Shown: positions 25,601-34,836 of the stretch, one piece after another
How positions within the stretch are numbered: position 1 is the first letter of the stretch
Layout of the letters: each line of letters starts with the position of its first letter
NCBI RefSeq assembly: GCF_011927665.1
Contig: NZ_JAATJA010000001.1
Coordinates: 1,283,019 to 1,347,018, forward strand
Source of the DNA: Desulfobaculum xiamenense
GTDB taxonomy: Bacteria > Desulfobacterota > Desulfovibrionia > Desulfovibrionales > Desulfovibrionaceae
Direction: 5' to 3'
DNA: 64,000 bases
Program-made: the position numbers and the translations under genes
The notes under the pieces: generated by a model
Seen by the model: the letters and a program-made list of their open reading frames with translations, nothing else
What the model was told of the DNA's origin: nothing
Database searches by the model: none

Positions 25601-26759
25601 GTCCGAAAGCGACATTAACGGCGGGGTACAGAAAGAGATCGGCGCCAAACGTGACAACATCTATCGCTGGAACCTTGATGACTATTCCCGCATCCTTTCC
25701 TGCGACACGAAAAAGCCCTCGGCCAGCATAACCACAGATGAAACCGAGGCGGGACGGCGGGCACAGGATATACTGAACAATGACAAGGCCGACTTGCTTG
25801 TTGTCAAGCCTTCCGGCATCGGCAACATGCTCATGTTCATGCCCGCGATGCAGGCACTGAGGGAAAAATATCCCGCCGCGAACATCTCAGCCGCCTGCTT
25901 CAGTCCGGAAGCAGCCATCATAGAGCGGTTGGTGGATGAAGTTATTGTGATAAAAAGCCTCCGAGACAAAACCGCCGCCTTGGTCCAGGCTCTTGATGGT
26001 CGGACCTTTGACGTCGCTATATACCCACCCTTTACTGATGTGGGCAAAATGTCCGATGCTTTGAAGCCTATTGCCAAAGTCCACGTTTTTCACCCCCATG
26101 TTGATTTCTCAAAAAAGCACGAGGTTGAACACAATAACGACATCGCGAGAATGCTGGGCATCACCGGCACGATTCCTCCTTACCGCCACCATAGTGAAGA
26201 CTGTGCCTTACTCGATCAATTCAAAAATACTGACTTCATTTGTATTCATATCGGGGCCTGCGGTTCGGAACAAATGCAAAAGAAGAAATGGCCTTTAGAG
26301 TATTGGAGTCAGTTATTGCCGATGGTTAGTGACAAGTATGAGGTGCTTATTTTGGGTGGCCAGGGAGAGCTAAAAGACGCAAAAATCCTTTTCTCAATGC
26401 TGCCAAAAAGCATGAAGGATCGGGTTCACGTGCTCTCCGGCAAGCTGACCCTAGCCCAGACGGCACGAGCCATCGAAATGTGCAAGACGTTAATTAGTAC
26501 AGATTCCGGCGTTATGCACCTGGGCGCATTTGTTGGCGCCAAGATAGTTGCCATTTTTGGCCCGACGACCCCTAAAAAAAATGCTCCATGGGGCAATCCG
26601 GCAAACTTCAGAATCGTTACGCCCCCTGACACTGTAACGTGTGCCCCATGCTTCCTCAACTGCGGGACACAATTGTTGAGTTGCAAGGACCAAAAGTGCC
26701 TACATCAAATCACGCCGTCCATGATCAATGAAGCGATAGTGTCATTAACTTGCGATTAA
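22671..26759 (+). CDS. Four-domain fusion: SAM methyltransferase – GT2 – GT25 – GT9
   Basis: This 1362-aa protein starts at the ATG at 22671; a TTG at 22629 would add 14 residues. Domain 1 (about 60–230) is a class I methyltransferase with VIDLGCGLGTW and SLDVAEHLP. A coiled-coil stretch follows (about 265–400). Domain 2 (about 466–700) is GT2, with FAITTYNRLDYL and KVDDDVLF. Domain 3 (about 741–1000) is a GT25 LPS-type transferase, with FFDKIFVLNLERRSDRW and LVLDDDF. Domain 4 (about 1040–1362) is a GT9 heptosyltransferase-like domain, with LLVVKPSGIGNMLMF and STDSGVMHLGAFVGAKIVAIFG. I infer that it builds and caps a surface oligosaccharide from one polypeptide. Confidence 0.85.
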   Translation: MKDRKIVLDSQPPENREFFLGKTFINKVGSNDACVTTQEGIPYDSSFYYDQAEKSLRSARIVLDVLEEYLAPKKVIDLGCGLGTWLFPFHEKGIDVVGVDGDSVPQSRLYIPSNKFVNWDLAQGAEVPVDGPFDLAISLDVAEHLPEDKASFLVDQLTRLSDCVLFCAGIPGQGGAGHINEQWQSYWKERFAKKQYTCFDLIRPKIWQNEKVNYRYRQGALLYIKKKAAKTILGEDFGSFQPEFINLVHPAGYQLEVKRYAQAAERCSSIEEKLVKFGLLEEQLKPLEQEKRSEKLGKDLEQSHVELERLNGLANQREVHKQKEDIGSVEHSSVATKSEALCKIKEVEKKLLKVQQELVRQKDEFASLEQQFVSRIEGYRRRTSQLEHSVFDLRKSVSYRIGQAFVDIAIRPITGSIKLFPRLFNIVWSQATKKNDTVASRLQPETIPIEANAPASPSPYKLDKRPRLVFAITTYNRLDYLKDCVESFLATCNKNYDWLVIVADDGSDESVAQYLDQIDSPFDIYFIRNKRRYCVGQTNTIFALSQLLGFDIGFKVDDDVLFTRKGWDDLYLNAMEKSNYQHLCYMNYNHFLWNRKREDPDYTMPGKVADESGACEAICNAYKCMGAFFTFTPDLIDKVGSCDESNFPIRGQWHIDLSIRCCRAGFNRFDTFFDAKGSNDYIELQNNVVDDYRCSIPWNSEYASTKDPKELQKRYALIDDTSRVHLPFDPSSVLTPVSINEFFDKIFVLNLERRSDRWTSAMQRAEQCGMKVDRFDAVDGKEEPFVSQWQEYYDKGTCPRQSGVREIACSKDYYLNYEDDAARIHFIEKRTGKKAISSPGAWGYLKTMERMLEHAIKNDYASILVLDDDFICHNDFQKQFTLFAHQVPMDWLVLKLGAIQYEWGEDWIQFHSKNAYRCNGSSVASHAVGLRRPAYEELLDYTRRLLLPYDEGALHKLMHNHSEQCFVAYPNLFIQDVSESDINGGVQKEIGAKRDNIYRWNLDDYSRILSCDTKKPSASITTDETEAGRRAQDILNNDKADLLVVKPSGIGNMLMFMPAMQALREKYPAANISAACFSPEAAIIERLVDEVIVIKSLRDKTAALVQALDGRTFDVAIYPPFTDVGKMSDALKPIAKVHVFHPHVDFSKKHEVEHNNDIARMLGITGTIPPYRHHSEDCALLDQFKNTDFICIHIGACGSEQMQKKKWPLEYWSQLLPMVSDKYEVLILGGQGELKDAKILFSMLPKSMKDRVHVLSGKLTLAQTARAIEMCKTLISTDSGVMHLGAFVGAKIVAIFGPTTPKKNAPWGNPANFRIVTPPDTVTCAPCFLNCGTQLLSCKDQKCLHQITPSMINEAIVSLTCD

Positions 26760-26772
26760 TGCTCTGATTTGT

Positions 26773-27855
26773 GTGAATGACTGCTATAAAATCATGAGGT
26801 GCCGAGTGTCTAATTTATTCAACGAAGCTAAAGTCTTGCAAGATAATGGCCTTTTCAAAGAGTCAATCCCTGTGCTGGAGAAATTCATATCGTCCTTTCC
26901 AGATAATGCATCTGGACACTTTCGGTTGGGGATAGCCCACAGAAGATGCAGTGACCAGGATATGGCTTTACGCATGTTCACACGAGCCTCGAAATTAGCA
27001 CCCCGCAACATTCGCTATCTGAGCTTCATCTTTATTACATTGTCCAAACTCCAGAGATATGACGAGGCATGTAAGGTCGCGTATAAGGCTTGTAAACTGA
27101 TTAATTGGGGCCAGCCGGAGGAGAACGGGTACCGATTTTACAAAGAATGCGTGTTCCCTGAAAGGGCGAAGGAACTAAGAGAGTGGGTCGCGCCCTTTGT
27201 CGGTAAGGCTGACGTCTGCTTCGGTGAAATCGGATGTTTTGAAGGTCTGTCCACCTGTTGGTGGCTGGATAACGTTTTGACTCATCCAACTAGCAGTCTT
27301 GTGTGCTTTGATCCTTTATTCCAGCAAAATTATTGGCACAACATCAAGGCTAGCGGCTCGCAGGATAAGGTGACGGCGAACGAGATCGAGTCACAACTCG
27401 GGCTGCCGGGACTACAGCCTGATTCTTTAAGTTTGCTTTATATCGACGGCCTCCATATTGCTTGGGCTGTTTTATTCGATTTTCTAATGAGTCTTCCGGC
27501 TGTAAAAACTGGTGGGCTTTTTATTTTTGATGATTACGATCATGCCGACCAAAGTGGTGTTGGGCAGACCGTAAAACAAGGCGTTGACTTCATTATGAGC
27601 ATTTTACCCCCCGCCGCCATCAAGGTTGAGCACTCTATATCACCTGTGATTTTCCGGAAGATTTCTTCTGATATTGAGCCGGGATTTCTAAATAAAATCT
27701 TGACATTCTTTGACAAGGTGTACGCTATTGACATAGCACCGTGTGCCGGTATGAAATATCAAGAAATTATGAAATACTGCCATAACGAGGTCGTCAAGGC
27801 CCCGCTCGTGCGGTGGGATTCACAGGTGCTCAATGAAATTGGAACAAGAGGCTAA
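26773..27855 (+). CDS. TPR-like / class I methyltransferase protein
   Basis: This protein is 360 aa from the GTG at 26773; an ATG at 26794 is an alternative. Residues about 15–115 form TPR-like helical pairs (FNEAKVLQDNGLFKESIPVL, FRLGIAHRRCSDQDMALRMF). The rest resembles the Methyltransf_24 type, with GEIGCFEGLSTCWW, SLVCFDPL, LLYIDGLH and GGLFIFDDYDHA. It follows the giant transferase by 13 bases. Methylation of a sugar residue or chain terminus is a plausible role. Confidence 0.65.
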   Translation: MNDCYKIMRCRVSNLFNEAKVLQDNGLFKESIPVLEKFISSFPDNASGHFRLGIAHRRCSDQDMALRMFTRASKLAPRNIRYLSFIFITLSKLQRYDEACKVAYKACKLINWGQPEENGYRFYKECVFPERAKELREWVAPFVGKADVCFGEIGCFEGLSTCWWLDNVLTHPTSSLVCFDPLFQQNYWHNIKASGSQDKVTANEIESQLGLPGLQPDSLSLLYIDGLHIAWAVLFDFLMSLPAVKTGGLFIFDDYDHADQSGVGQTVKQGVDFIMSILPPAAIKVEHSISPVIFRKISSDIEPGFLNKILTFFDKVYAIDIAPCAGMKYQEIMKYCHNEVVKAPLVRWDSQVLNEIGTRG

Positions 27856-27991
27856 TAAAGAATCAACGATACGTTTTTTAGCCTGCCACTTCTTTTGGAA
27901 TTGACGCTTCCTTGGTTTTCGATTTCCCATGTATAGGCTAACACCGAGTTGTCATTTACTTTATTAATTGGATAAAAATTTTATTATAATT

Positions 27992-28837
27992 ATGAAACCA
28001 AAAAACATCGTCATGGGTGGAAGCGGCAGGAGCGGGACAACAATTTTCGGAGATATTGTCCGAGCAGCTGGAAAACACGCAGTGTTGTATGAGCCAAGGC
28101 TGATGATGGGTAATGTATGCCTGTGCTCTTTGCTGAACAACACACGAAGCATTAACGACGCGATAAATAGCGCCCAAGACATTAGCGTAAAAGTACTCAA
28201 CAGCCTTTACTACGCACACGCCAAGTGCGAATTGGCTCAGAAGCTTTCAAAACAGCGCATTGAGCAGCTTGCAGTTGACATCCTTGGATCTGATGCTGCC
28301 GATGCGGGAAAGGCACCCAAAGAATTCGTCCAATCTATTTTGGGGATTGCTCAGGATCACCTCGCCGTTGATGCATGGTGTGAAAAAACACCACATAACA
28401 TCAAGGTTGCCGACACCGTATTGAGGACCTTTGACGATGCTGTTTTTATTCATATAATTCGCGAACCGGTAGAGGTGTACTGGTCTATTAAGAAATTTGA
28501 TTGGGGTCCGAAGACGCCAAAGGATTTCGTAAAATGGTATATCGACTGCATGGGGCACGGAAAACGCGCCTATGAAAGGGCTGATCACAAGAGATACCTG
28601 ACCATCAGCCTTGAATCCCTTGGCCAGACCCCTCGCTCGATCATCAACCACGCACTACAGTTTGTCGACGTGGACCTCCCGGAAGACTCGCTGTCAAAAG
28701 TCGCCGATATCGTTGCGCCGGAGAAGTGTATCAGGGATAAAGCGAAGCGTTCGCTACCCACGGCCGAGTTGGACTACATTGAATCGAGTTGCCAAGACTT
28801 GTATGATTTTTGGCTCAGTCTGGCTGCGAAGGTATGA
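27992..28837 (+). CDS. PAPS-dependent sulfotransferase
   Basis: This 281-aa protein starts at the ATG at 27992. It opens with a PAPS 5'-phosphosulfate loop, VMGGSGRSGTTIFG, and has the 3'-phosphate-binding segment IIREPVEVYWSIKKFDW near residue 155. These are the two hallmarks of the sulfotransferase family. The gene overlaps the next transferase gene by 4 bases. With cysC downstream and a second sulfotransferase at 34837, it points to sulfation of a polysaccharide. Confidence 0.75.
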   Translation: MKPKNIVMGGSGRSGTTIFGDIVRAAGKHAVLYEPRLMMGNVCLCSLLNNTRSINDAINSAQDISVKVLNSLYYAHAKCELAQKLSKQRIEQLAVDILGSDAADAGKAPKEFVQSILGIAQDHLAVDAWCEKTPHNIKVADTVLRTFDDAVFIHIIREPVEVYWSIKKFDWGPKTPKDFVKWYIDCMGHGKRAYERADHKRYLTISLESLGQTPRSIINHALQFVDVDLPEDSLSKVADIVAPEKCIRDKAKRSLPTAELDYIESSCQDLYDFWLSLAAKV

Positions 28838-29817
28838 TGACCGGGCTTGAGTACATAGTTCGCGCCCGCCAAGCGTATGACAAGGGGGACTTCCAAACCG
28901 CTATCGCTTATCTTAAGCGTTATGCAGCGGTTCGAAATGTCGATGCATTACCTGGATCGGACGATCGCAATCAGATGACTCCCGCCGTTTCTGTCATCAT
29001 CGTCACAAACAGTATGGATGACCGTTTGCGGGCATGCCTCAAGTCACTTCAGGAACAGAGCTGCAAAGATTACGAATTGATCATCGTTGACAACGGAGTA
29101 GACAGGGACGCTCAAGACTGGTTCACCAATGATTCCATTCTGCACTTACGATTGCCGGTCAATGTCGGCTTGAGTGAAGGGCGCAACATAGGTGCAGACT
29201 GCGCCCGCGGCAATATACTCTTGTTTCTGGATGATGACGGCATCGCAGATTCGAATCTCATCGAACAGACAAGAGCTGCTTTTGATGAATTTGACTTTCT
29301 TGCTGTCAGGGGGCGTGTCTTGGCTTTTGATAGCAACTCCCGACGCAACAATAAACACCCGGGAAACTACGATTCCGGGTGTTACCCGTTGCCAGCCGTT
29401 CTCAATACTGAATGCGTGATCGCCGTGCGCCGTGAAATATGGATGGCGGCTTCTGGGATGGACCCGTTAATGCTGCATGGCGAGGGAGAAGAGTTTTCTC
29501 GGCGTATATTGGATCAAAACCCAGGGAAGGATATCTACTATTGGCCAAAGATGATCTTGTACCATGATTACGGGGCAGGCAAGAAACTTTATAACAAGAT
29601 GAAACGTGAAGAAATATTGAAAGCATATTTGGCTTTCAAAAAATCTGAAGCCTCCGGCATCGGCCTGAACTATGGAAGATGGTACCATCAGCATCCATCC
29701 GGCACAATCATTGTAGACAACAGGTCTTTGCTTACTCGATTGCTAGCACAGGCACGAACGTCAATCCTCAGATTCCGCATCAGGCGGCAAGCCAAACGCA
29801 GCTTAATCAAGCGCTAG
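28834..29817 (+). CDS. GT2 family glycosyltransferase
   Basis: This is a 327-aa enzyme. A short TPR-like helical stretch (AYDKGDFQTAIAYLKRY) precedes the GT-A domain, which has VSVIIVTNSMDDRLRACLKS, YELIIVDNG, NVGLSEGRNIG and the metal-binding LFLDDDG. Its start overlaps the sulfotransferase stop, so the two are co-translated. A basic C-terminal tail (about 30 residues) may bind the membrane surface. The sugar donor cannot be predicted. Confidence 0.8.
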   Translation: MMTGLEYIVRARQAYDKGDFQTAIAYLKRYAAVRNVDALPGSDDRNQMTPAVSVIIVTNSMDDRLRACLKSLQEQSCKDYELIIVDNGVDRDAQDWFTNDSILHLRLPVNVGLSEGRNIGADCARGNILLFLDDDGIADSNLIEQTRAAFDEFDFLAVRGRVLAFDSNSRRNNKHPGNYDSGCYPLPAVLNTECVIAVRREIWMAASGMDPLMLHGEGEEFSRRILDQNPGKDIYYWPKMILYHDYGAGKKLYNKMKREEILKAYLAFKKSEASGIGLNYGRWYHQHPSGTIIVDNRSLLTRLLAQARTSILRFRIRRQAKRSLIKR

Positions 29818-30077
29818 GCTAGGATGGCAAACGGATAATCGTCGATTTCGACTTTTAATTTGGAGCTGTACCAGACTTAATTCACTGTTCCAATTATTCA
29901 AACAGGCGCTGTAGATTTGTGTTGGTCAAACGCCACTCATACTCCTTCAAAAGGATGTAAAATTTTCTTATGTTGTGCTTGGCTTGGTTCCAAATAATCT
30001 TCTATAAACTGATTCTAAATAATATTTCGAAAGAAATTCACATACTGACAACGACTTATAATGGTTGCAAAAAAGAA

Positions 30078-30671
30078 ATGAGTGACAAGCGGTACATTAA
30101 AATACATACAGGCGAAATATCCAGACCCGACAGAGAAAAAAAGAATGGACACAAAGGTCACGTCTTCTGGTTTACCGGATTATCCGGTTCAGGAAAGTCT
30201 ACCATTGCTCATCATGTTGAAACACATCTTCATCATCATGGCATTCGGTCATATGTACTTGATGGAGACAATGTCCGTCACGGTCTGTGTTCGGATCTGA
30301 GTTTTTCTCCCGAGGCACGGAGTGAGAACGTTCGACGGATTGGTGAAGTTTCCAAGCTGTTCGTAGACGCAGGGATCGTATGCCTGTGTGCTTTTATCAC
30401 CCCGCTGAAAGCAGACCGCGATCTCCTTCGACAAATTTTGGGCACGAATTTCAGCGAAATTTTTGTTTCATGTCCGCTGTGTGTCTGCGAGTCACGGGAT
30501 GTAAAAGGGTATTACAAACTAGCTCGAGAGGGGAAAATCAAAAACTACACGGGCATATCTGCTCCGTACAAAATACCAGAGCAGCCTGATCTCCGCCTAG
30601 AAACAGCCAGTCTTTCTATTGAAAGATGTGTGGAAAACACTCTGAATTATGTCATGGATACAATTCTGTAA
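30078..30671 (+). CDS. cysC: Adenylylsulfate (APS) kinase
   Basis: This is a 197-aa protein. The Walker A loop is GLSGSGKST (34–42), followed by LDGDNVRHGL and ENVRRIGEVSKLF, all diagnostic of APS kinase. The CAFITPLKADR segment corresponds to the FISPxRxxR element of the family, with Thr in place of Ser. It phosphorylates APS to PAPS, the sulfate donor of sulfotransferases. A dissimilatory sulfate reducer uses APS directly, so a lone cysC beside two sulfotransferases most likely serves glycan sulfation. An in-frame upstream extension to 29970 is AT-rich and improbable. Confidence 0.9.
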   Translation: MSDKRYIKIHTGEISRPDREKKNGHKGHVFWFTGLSGSGKSTIAHHVETHLHHHGIRSYVLDGDNVRHGLCSDLSFSPEARSENVRRIGEVSKLFVDAGIVCLCAFITPLKADRDLLRQILGTNFSEIFVSCPLCVCESRDVKGYYKLAREGKIKNYTGISAPYKIPEQPDLRLETASLSIERCVENTLNYVMDTIL

Positions 30672-30735
30672 TTGAGTATTTTCGTAAAATTTCAATAACA
30701 CACTGTGATCCTGCCACACAAAAGTAGACCACCCG

Positions 30736-30958
30736 TTAAGCCACGTCCTTCATAACGTGTTGTTTCTCGAATTCGCCAGGCGACATCCAGCCATTTGAGG
30801 AGAGGTGGCCCCCAAACTCGGACAGGTGTATAAGGTGGAGCCGAGACAAAAAGAGGGGCATGTCCGAAGACAAAAGAAATCGTTACTCGGCGAAATTCAA
30901 GGCCAAGGTTGCCAAAGAAGCCTTGAAGGGTGAATTTACCTACACCGATGCGCGATAA
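30736..30958. pseudogene. IS3-family remnants (orfB end and orfA start)
   Basis: On the minus strand 30801–30736 reads SNGWMSPGEFEKQHVMKDVA and a stop, the usual end of an IS3-type OrfB. On the plus strand 30860–30958 reads MSEDKRNRYSAKFKAKVAKE and ends at a premature TAA after 32 codons, the start of an OrfA. The opposite orientations show at least two insertion or rearrangement events between cysC and the ABC exporter. Confidence 0.7.
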
Positions 30959-31071
30959 ATATCGTCTTTCGCCACAAATCTGAACATGAAGTTGAGTAAT
31001 ACATCCCCGCGAAGCGGACGCATCGCCACCGAACTACTCAATCTCTAGCACATGATAAATCTGATTACAGG

Positions 31072-31839
31072 ATGACGACGAATAATTTCATCAGCCTCGC
31101 GTTCTACAAGGTTGGCGCGAATCTTCGGGCGGAAGTGACCCGCTACTACATGAACTACCTGTGGTGGGTTTTGGAGCCTTTGTTCAGCATGGGCATCTAT
31201 TATGTCGTGTTTGGAATATTCATGCATAGAGGGACGCCTAACTTCATCTGGTTCCTGCTCGTTGGACTGACTTCGTGGCTATGGTTCGCCAAGGCCGTGG
31301 GGCATTGCTCGGCAAGCATATTCAATGCGCGAAGTCTATTGATGCAAATCCAACTGACAAAGACATTCTTTCCCCTCGTGACCTGTATCCAGGACACGGT
31401 CAAACAGCTCTTCGTGCTGACGCTTCTGCTGCCGGGGCTTGCGATTGTCGGCGGAAGCGTGACCTGGTGCTGGTCAGCACTTCCTCTTCTCCTCATCATC
31501 CAGTTCCTGCTGATCCTTGGCTGTGGATTTCTGGCCGCAGCCATTGTTCCCTTTTTCCCCGATCTCAAGTTTATCATCGGTACGGGTCTGCAGCTTCTTT
31601 TCTTTGCCACGGGTGTCTTCTACGACATCGAAAAGTTTGTCTTGCCCCAGCACCGGCCGATTCTCTATCTGAACCCCATGGCTGGACTCATAAAAAACTA
31701 CCGGACAGTGCTGCTTGATGGCGCATGGCCGGACTGGGAGTATCTGGGCTGTGTGCTTCTGGCTTCCATCGTCCTCATCGCGGTGGCCACGGCCATGATT
31801 CGCAGGCTGGACCATGTATATCCGAGGATTTGCCAGTGA
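31072..31839 (+). CDS. ABC-2 type polysaccharide export permease (Wzm/KpsM-like)
   Basis: This 255-aa protein has six predicted membrane helices (for example residues 25–45, 60–80, 105–130 and 140–165). Its cytoplasmic N-terminus includes the ABC-2 permease pattern RYYMNYLWWVLEPLF. The C-terminal YLNPMAGLIKNYRTVLLDG is typical of O-antigen and capsule exporters. Its stop overlaps the GTG start of the ATPase gene. The pair would export a finished polysaccharide across the inner membrane. Confidence 0.85.
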   Translation: MTTNNFISLAFYKVGANLRAEVTRYYMNYLWWVLEPLFSMGIYYVVFGIFMHRGTPNFIWFLLVGLTSWLWFAKAVGHCSASIFNARSLLMQIQLTKTFFPLVTCIQDTVKQLFVLTLLLPGLAIVGGSVTWCWSALPLLLIIQFLLILGCGFLAAAIVPFFPDLKFIIGTGLQLLFFATGVFYDIEKFVLPQHRPILYLNPMAGLIKNYRTVLLDGAWPDWEYLGCVLLASIVLIAVATAMIRRLDHVYPRICQ

Positions 31840-32555
31840 GCATTCAAGACCCCAACACGCTTGTCGCCTTCGATCACGTGGGCTACCGCTTTCGCATCAG
31901 GCAGGGGCTGTTTCGCTCGAAGAGCTACCCCGCCCTGCGTGACGTGAGCTTCGATGTGCGACGCGGCGAGACGCTGGCTCTTGTCGGGCGCAACGGCGCA
32001 GGAAAGTCCACGCTCCTGCGTCTTATCTGCGGAATATACAGACCCGATACGGGCACGATATCCAGCAGGCCAGGACTGTGCATCTCGCTTTTGAGTCTTT
32101 CCGCTGGGTTCGACAACGAACTGTCCGGGCGGATCAACGCCGTGCTAAATGGCATGCTTCTGGGATTCAGCCGTCAGGAAATGGAGTCTCGCCTCGATGA
32201 CATCATCGCATTTTCCGAACTCGAAGATGCCATCGACGACCCTTTGAAGACCTATTCTTCAGGCATGCGGGCACGGCTGGGGTTTGCGGTGGGGCTGGAA
32301 CTGTCGCCGGACATCCTGCTCGTTGACGAAGTCCTTGGCGTCGGAGACATCAATTTCCGCAAGAAAGCCGTTACGGCCATGAAGGCCAAAATGGCCTCGC
32401 AGCAGACCGTGGTGTTTGTCTCGCATGACATGTCCACCGTCAGCACGCTGTGCGACCGTGCGGTGTGGATCGAGGAAGGGGTTACGAGGAACATCGGCCC
32501 CGCGAAGGATATCGTGGAGGAATACACTGCACACATGAACGGCAGGCAGCGCTGA
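31836..32555 (+). CDS. Polysaccharide ABC transporter ATP-binding protein (Wzt/KpsT-like)
   Basis: This is a 239-aa protein from a GTG that overlaps the permease stop. It has Walker A GRNGAGKST (51–59), the signature YSSGMRARLGFAVG and Walker B DILLVDEVLGVGD, followed by a switch His in FVSHDMSTV. It lacks the C-terminal carbohydrate-binding extension of O9a-type Wzt proteins, so export is unlikely to depend on a terminal-cap recognition domain in the ATPase. It ends shortly before the polysaccharide-side terminator. Confidence 0.9.
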   Translation: MSIQDPNTLVAFDHVGYRFRIRQGLFRSKSYPALRDVSFDVRRGETLALVGRNGAGKSTLLRLICGIYRPDTGTISSRPGLCISLLSLSAGFDNELSGRINAVLNGMLLGFSRQEMESRLDDIIAFSELEDAIDDPLKTYSSGMRARLGFAVGLELSPDILLVDEVLGVGDINFRKKAVTAMKAKMASQQTVVFVSHDMSTVSTLCDRAVWIEEGVTRNIGPAKDIVEEYTAHMNGRQR

Positions 32556-32721
32556 CCGCGTCTGCCTGCCGTTTCGAATTTTTATCCACCCAACCGTCAC
32601 ATGTTTGCGGCGGTTACCAGGCACCACGCCTTTATCTGCAAAACGCCTTGTCCCGTGAGCTCTGTCGGATTCTCATCGGTTCACTGGCGTGAATCGCAAG
32701 AGATCGAGAATCTCTTTCTCT

Positions 32722-32765
32722 ACGACAAACCCCAATCAACTTACAGGCTGATTGGGGTTTGTCGT
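32722..32765. terminator. Bidirectional terminator-like hairpin
   Basis: A perfect 17-bp inverted repeat (32722–32738 and 32749–32765) with a 10-base loop lies between the convergent ABC exporter and GT4 genes. There are short T-rich segments but no long T-run. Confidence 0.65.
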
Positions 32766-33952
32766 CACAAGGACTGGAGGGAAGGGGTTGTCTCATGCGC
32801 GCGAGGCTCCGCGCGCTTTTCGATTTCATCCATGAGCTGGCTGCACATGTGCGACCAATCAGCCTGCCGAGCGTATTCCTTTTCAATGGCATGGCTCTGT
32901 TTTTCCAGCTCGACGAGTTTCAACATCTCCACGCATTCGTTGGGAGTTGAAAAAAGTTTTGCAGGGCTTTTCATTCTTTCAACCTCCGGCCAGCGAGCGC
33001 AAACGACAGGCAAACCGCTAGCCATGTATTCCAATAGCTTGAGTGGACGAACTCCGGATAAGCGTTCCTTGGCCCGATGAATATCAAACGGGATGAAACC
33101 GATATCGGCCTGATGCAGGATGGCGGGCAAATCCGCGTGCGGAACGGAACCATGAAAGATCACGTTGTCCGGGAAGCCGTCAGGACTAAATCCTTCACTT
33201 TGCGGACCAAAGAATTCAAAGGAATATTGTGGAAGCGCTGCTGCAACGTATTTTACCAATCCCACGTCAATTCTGTCGTCCAGCGTACCGGAGTAGGCCA
33301 CAACCGGCCTGTTCCTCTTCGCAAATGAAGAGTCAGGAGCCCCCACCTGCCGAAAAAACTCGTAATCCACACCGTTGGGAACCAGAAAGGACTCCTGTGC
33401 GCCAAGCTCCTTCACATAGGCTTCAAGCCCCCGCGCCGAATACACGGTCAGGTCGCACTTTTCGGAAACCTCCCGGGCCAGTTGCTTGGCGTTCGATGCC
33501 CACCCCGGAAACTGGTCGTGTCGATCCATCACCCTCATCACGGAGGTGCGGTACTGCACCTTGTCGAGCAGCCAGCCCAGGAAGATGTTGTCAATATAGA
33601 CCACATCGAAAGGCTGCGCCTTGAGTACTGTCGAAATGGAATGCGCAATCACAAAACGGGACCAATTGCGAAGCACAGCCATTTTATTCAGCGGAAAGAC
33701 TCCACACGGTGCAAAAAGAGCGAGCGGAATGCTTTCAGTCAATCGCCCATTAAGATGAGTGACGCCCTCTCTGGCGATACGATACCGTGTCTTCAAATCC
33801 TGTGTCTGTCGCTCCAACAAATGCAGCGGGGTCAAAGGTGCGGATAGATAATGCACCTCATTCCCTTCTCGACAAAAATTCCGCGCAATATGCTGACTCC
33901 CAACCTGCCTATCGGATCCAAAATGGTGAGTGCAGCACATGAGTATTTTCAT
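32765..33952 (-). CDS. GT4-like glycosyltransferase
   Basis: This 395-aa protein has a GT-B fold pattern. The N-terminal half starts MKILMCCTHHFGSDRQVGSQ. The linker contains LVPNGVDYEFF, and the C-terminal half has VVAYSGTLDDRIDVGLV, FHGSVPHADLPAILHQADIG and LKLLEYMASGLPVV, the nucleotide-sugar binding region of GT4 enzymes. It is transcribed toward the exporter genes, with a shared terminator between them. It probably adds a sugar to the same surface glycan. Confidence 0.75.
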   Translation of the reverse strand: MKILMCCTHHFGSDRQVGSQHIARNFCREGNEVHYLSAPLTPLHLLERQTQDLKTRYRIAREGVTHLNGRLTESIPLALFAPCGVFPLNKMAVLRNWSRFVIAHSISTVLKAQPFDVVYIDNIFLGWLLDKVQYRTSVMRVMDRHDQFPGWASNAKQLAREVSEKCDLTVYSARGLEAYVKELGAQESFLVPNGVDYEFFRQVGAPDSSFAKRNRPVVAYSGTLDDRIDVGLVKYVAAALPQYSFEFFGPQSEGFSPDGFPDNVIFHGSVPHADLPAILHQADIGFIPFDIHRAKERLSGVRPLKLLEYMASGLPVVCARWPEVERMKSPAKLFSTPNECVEMLKLVELEKQSHAIEKEYARQADWSHMCSQLMDEIEKRAEPRAHETTPSLQSL

Positions 33953-34836
33953 AATGACTGGACCTTCAAATTGACATCGAACTATAGAAAAGCTTTGCCG
34001 CTCCAGTAACCGACAGAGCTATACACATCAATGTCAAACAAGTCAAAGAAGCAAACCAATGCAGGCTGACAGCGTTTCACGAAACCATTCGGCGCGTCGA
34101 ATGTACAACCGGCTTTTTACCTATTCATAACAGGGGCAAAAGCATCCTACACTGCGCTGCGCAGCCGTGGTCGGAAAGATGCGGCTCTGTTCGTCGGGTT
34201 GCGGGTCCGAGGTTGGCGAGATCAAGGACGGCGGCCGCGCAGAGGTGCGTGCCCGCCGGTGTGGTGATCGCCGGAATCCACAATCATCTCCACATATGCG
34301 GCTTCAGATTTGTCCAACGACAACGTCTGATCTTTGCGATGTCAATTGCTATACATAGGCAATATGTATTCAAAATATTATACGGCAACCTCTAAAACAC
34401 GTTATACGTTCAGACCGACGCTTGGCTTTCTTTTCACCCTTGCCGTGATTGTTGTCCTCCCAAGCCCAGACTTCTAGATGATGCACAATCCGTATCAATT
34501 TATTCTGATTGGCTTATACAAGGACGACAAGAATGTCCAAGACAAAGATACAGACGCGAACTTAAAAACAGACAACAATGATTCAAACAATTTCACAATC
34601 ATAAATCACAAAATTTTCGCAAAAACGATTAGCAAAGCCCCTCATTCCCGCCAATATTGTCTTTACAGTCATCAGATACACTGGATTCTTGTGGATAGAT
34701 TCCTTCAATCCAAATATCGTATGTGTTATTCACTTGCTTTGGATTTTGATATGTATTCGTGTTTACGATATAGATTGAAACGATGGCAAAAAAAGACAAA
34801 TCATTCCCCACCACGTGGCATAACAAGCTGGTGCGC
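33953..34836. other. Intergenic region without convincing genes
   Basis: About 880 bases separate the GT4 gene and the second sulfotransferase. A GC-rich patch at about 34130–34270 is embedded in AT-rich DNA, which suggests a scrap of a former gene. A 38-codon frame from 34363 (starting MYSKYYTATSKTRYTFRPTL) and a 120-codon frame at 34478–34840 have unlikely composition. I see no RNA gene. Confidence 0.35.
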
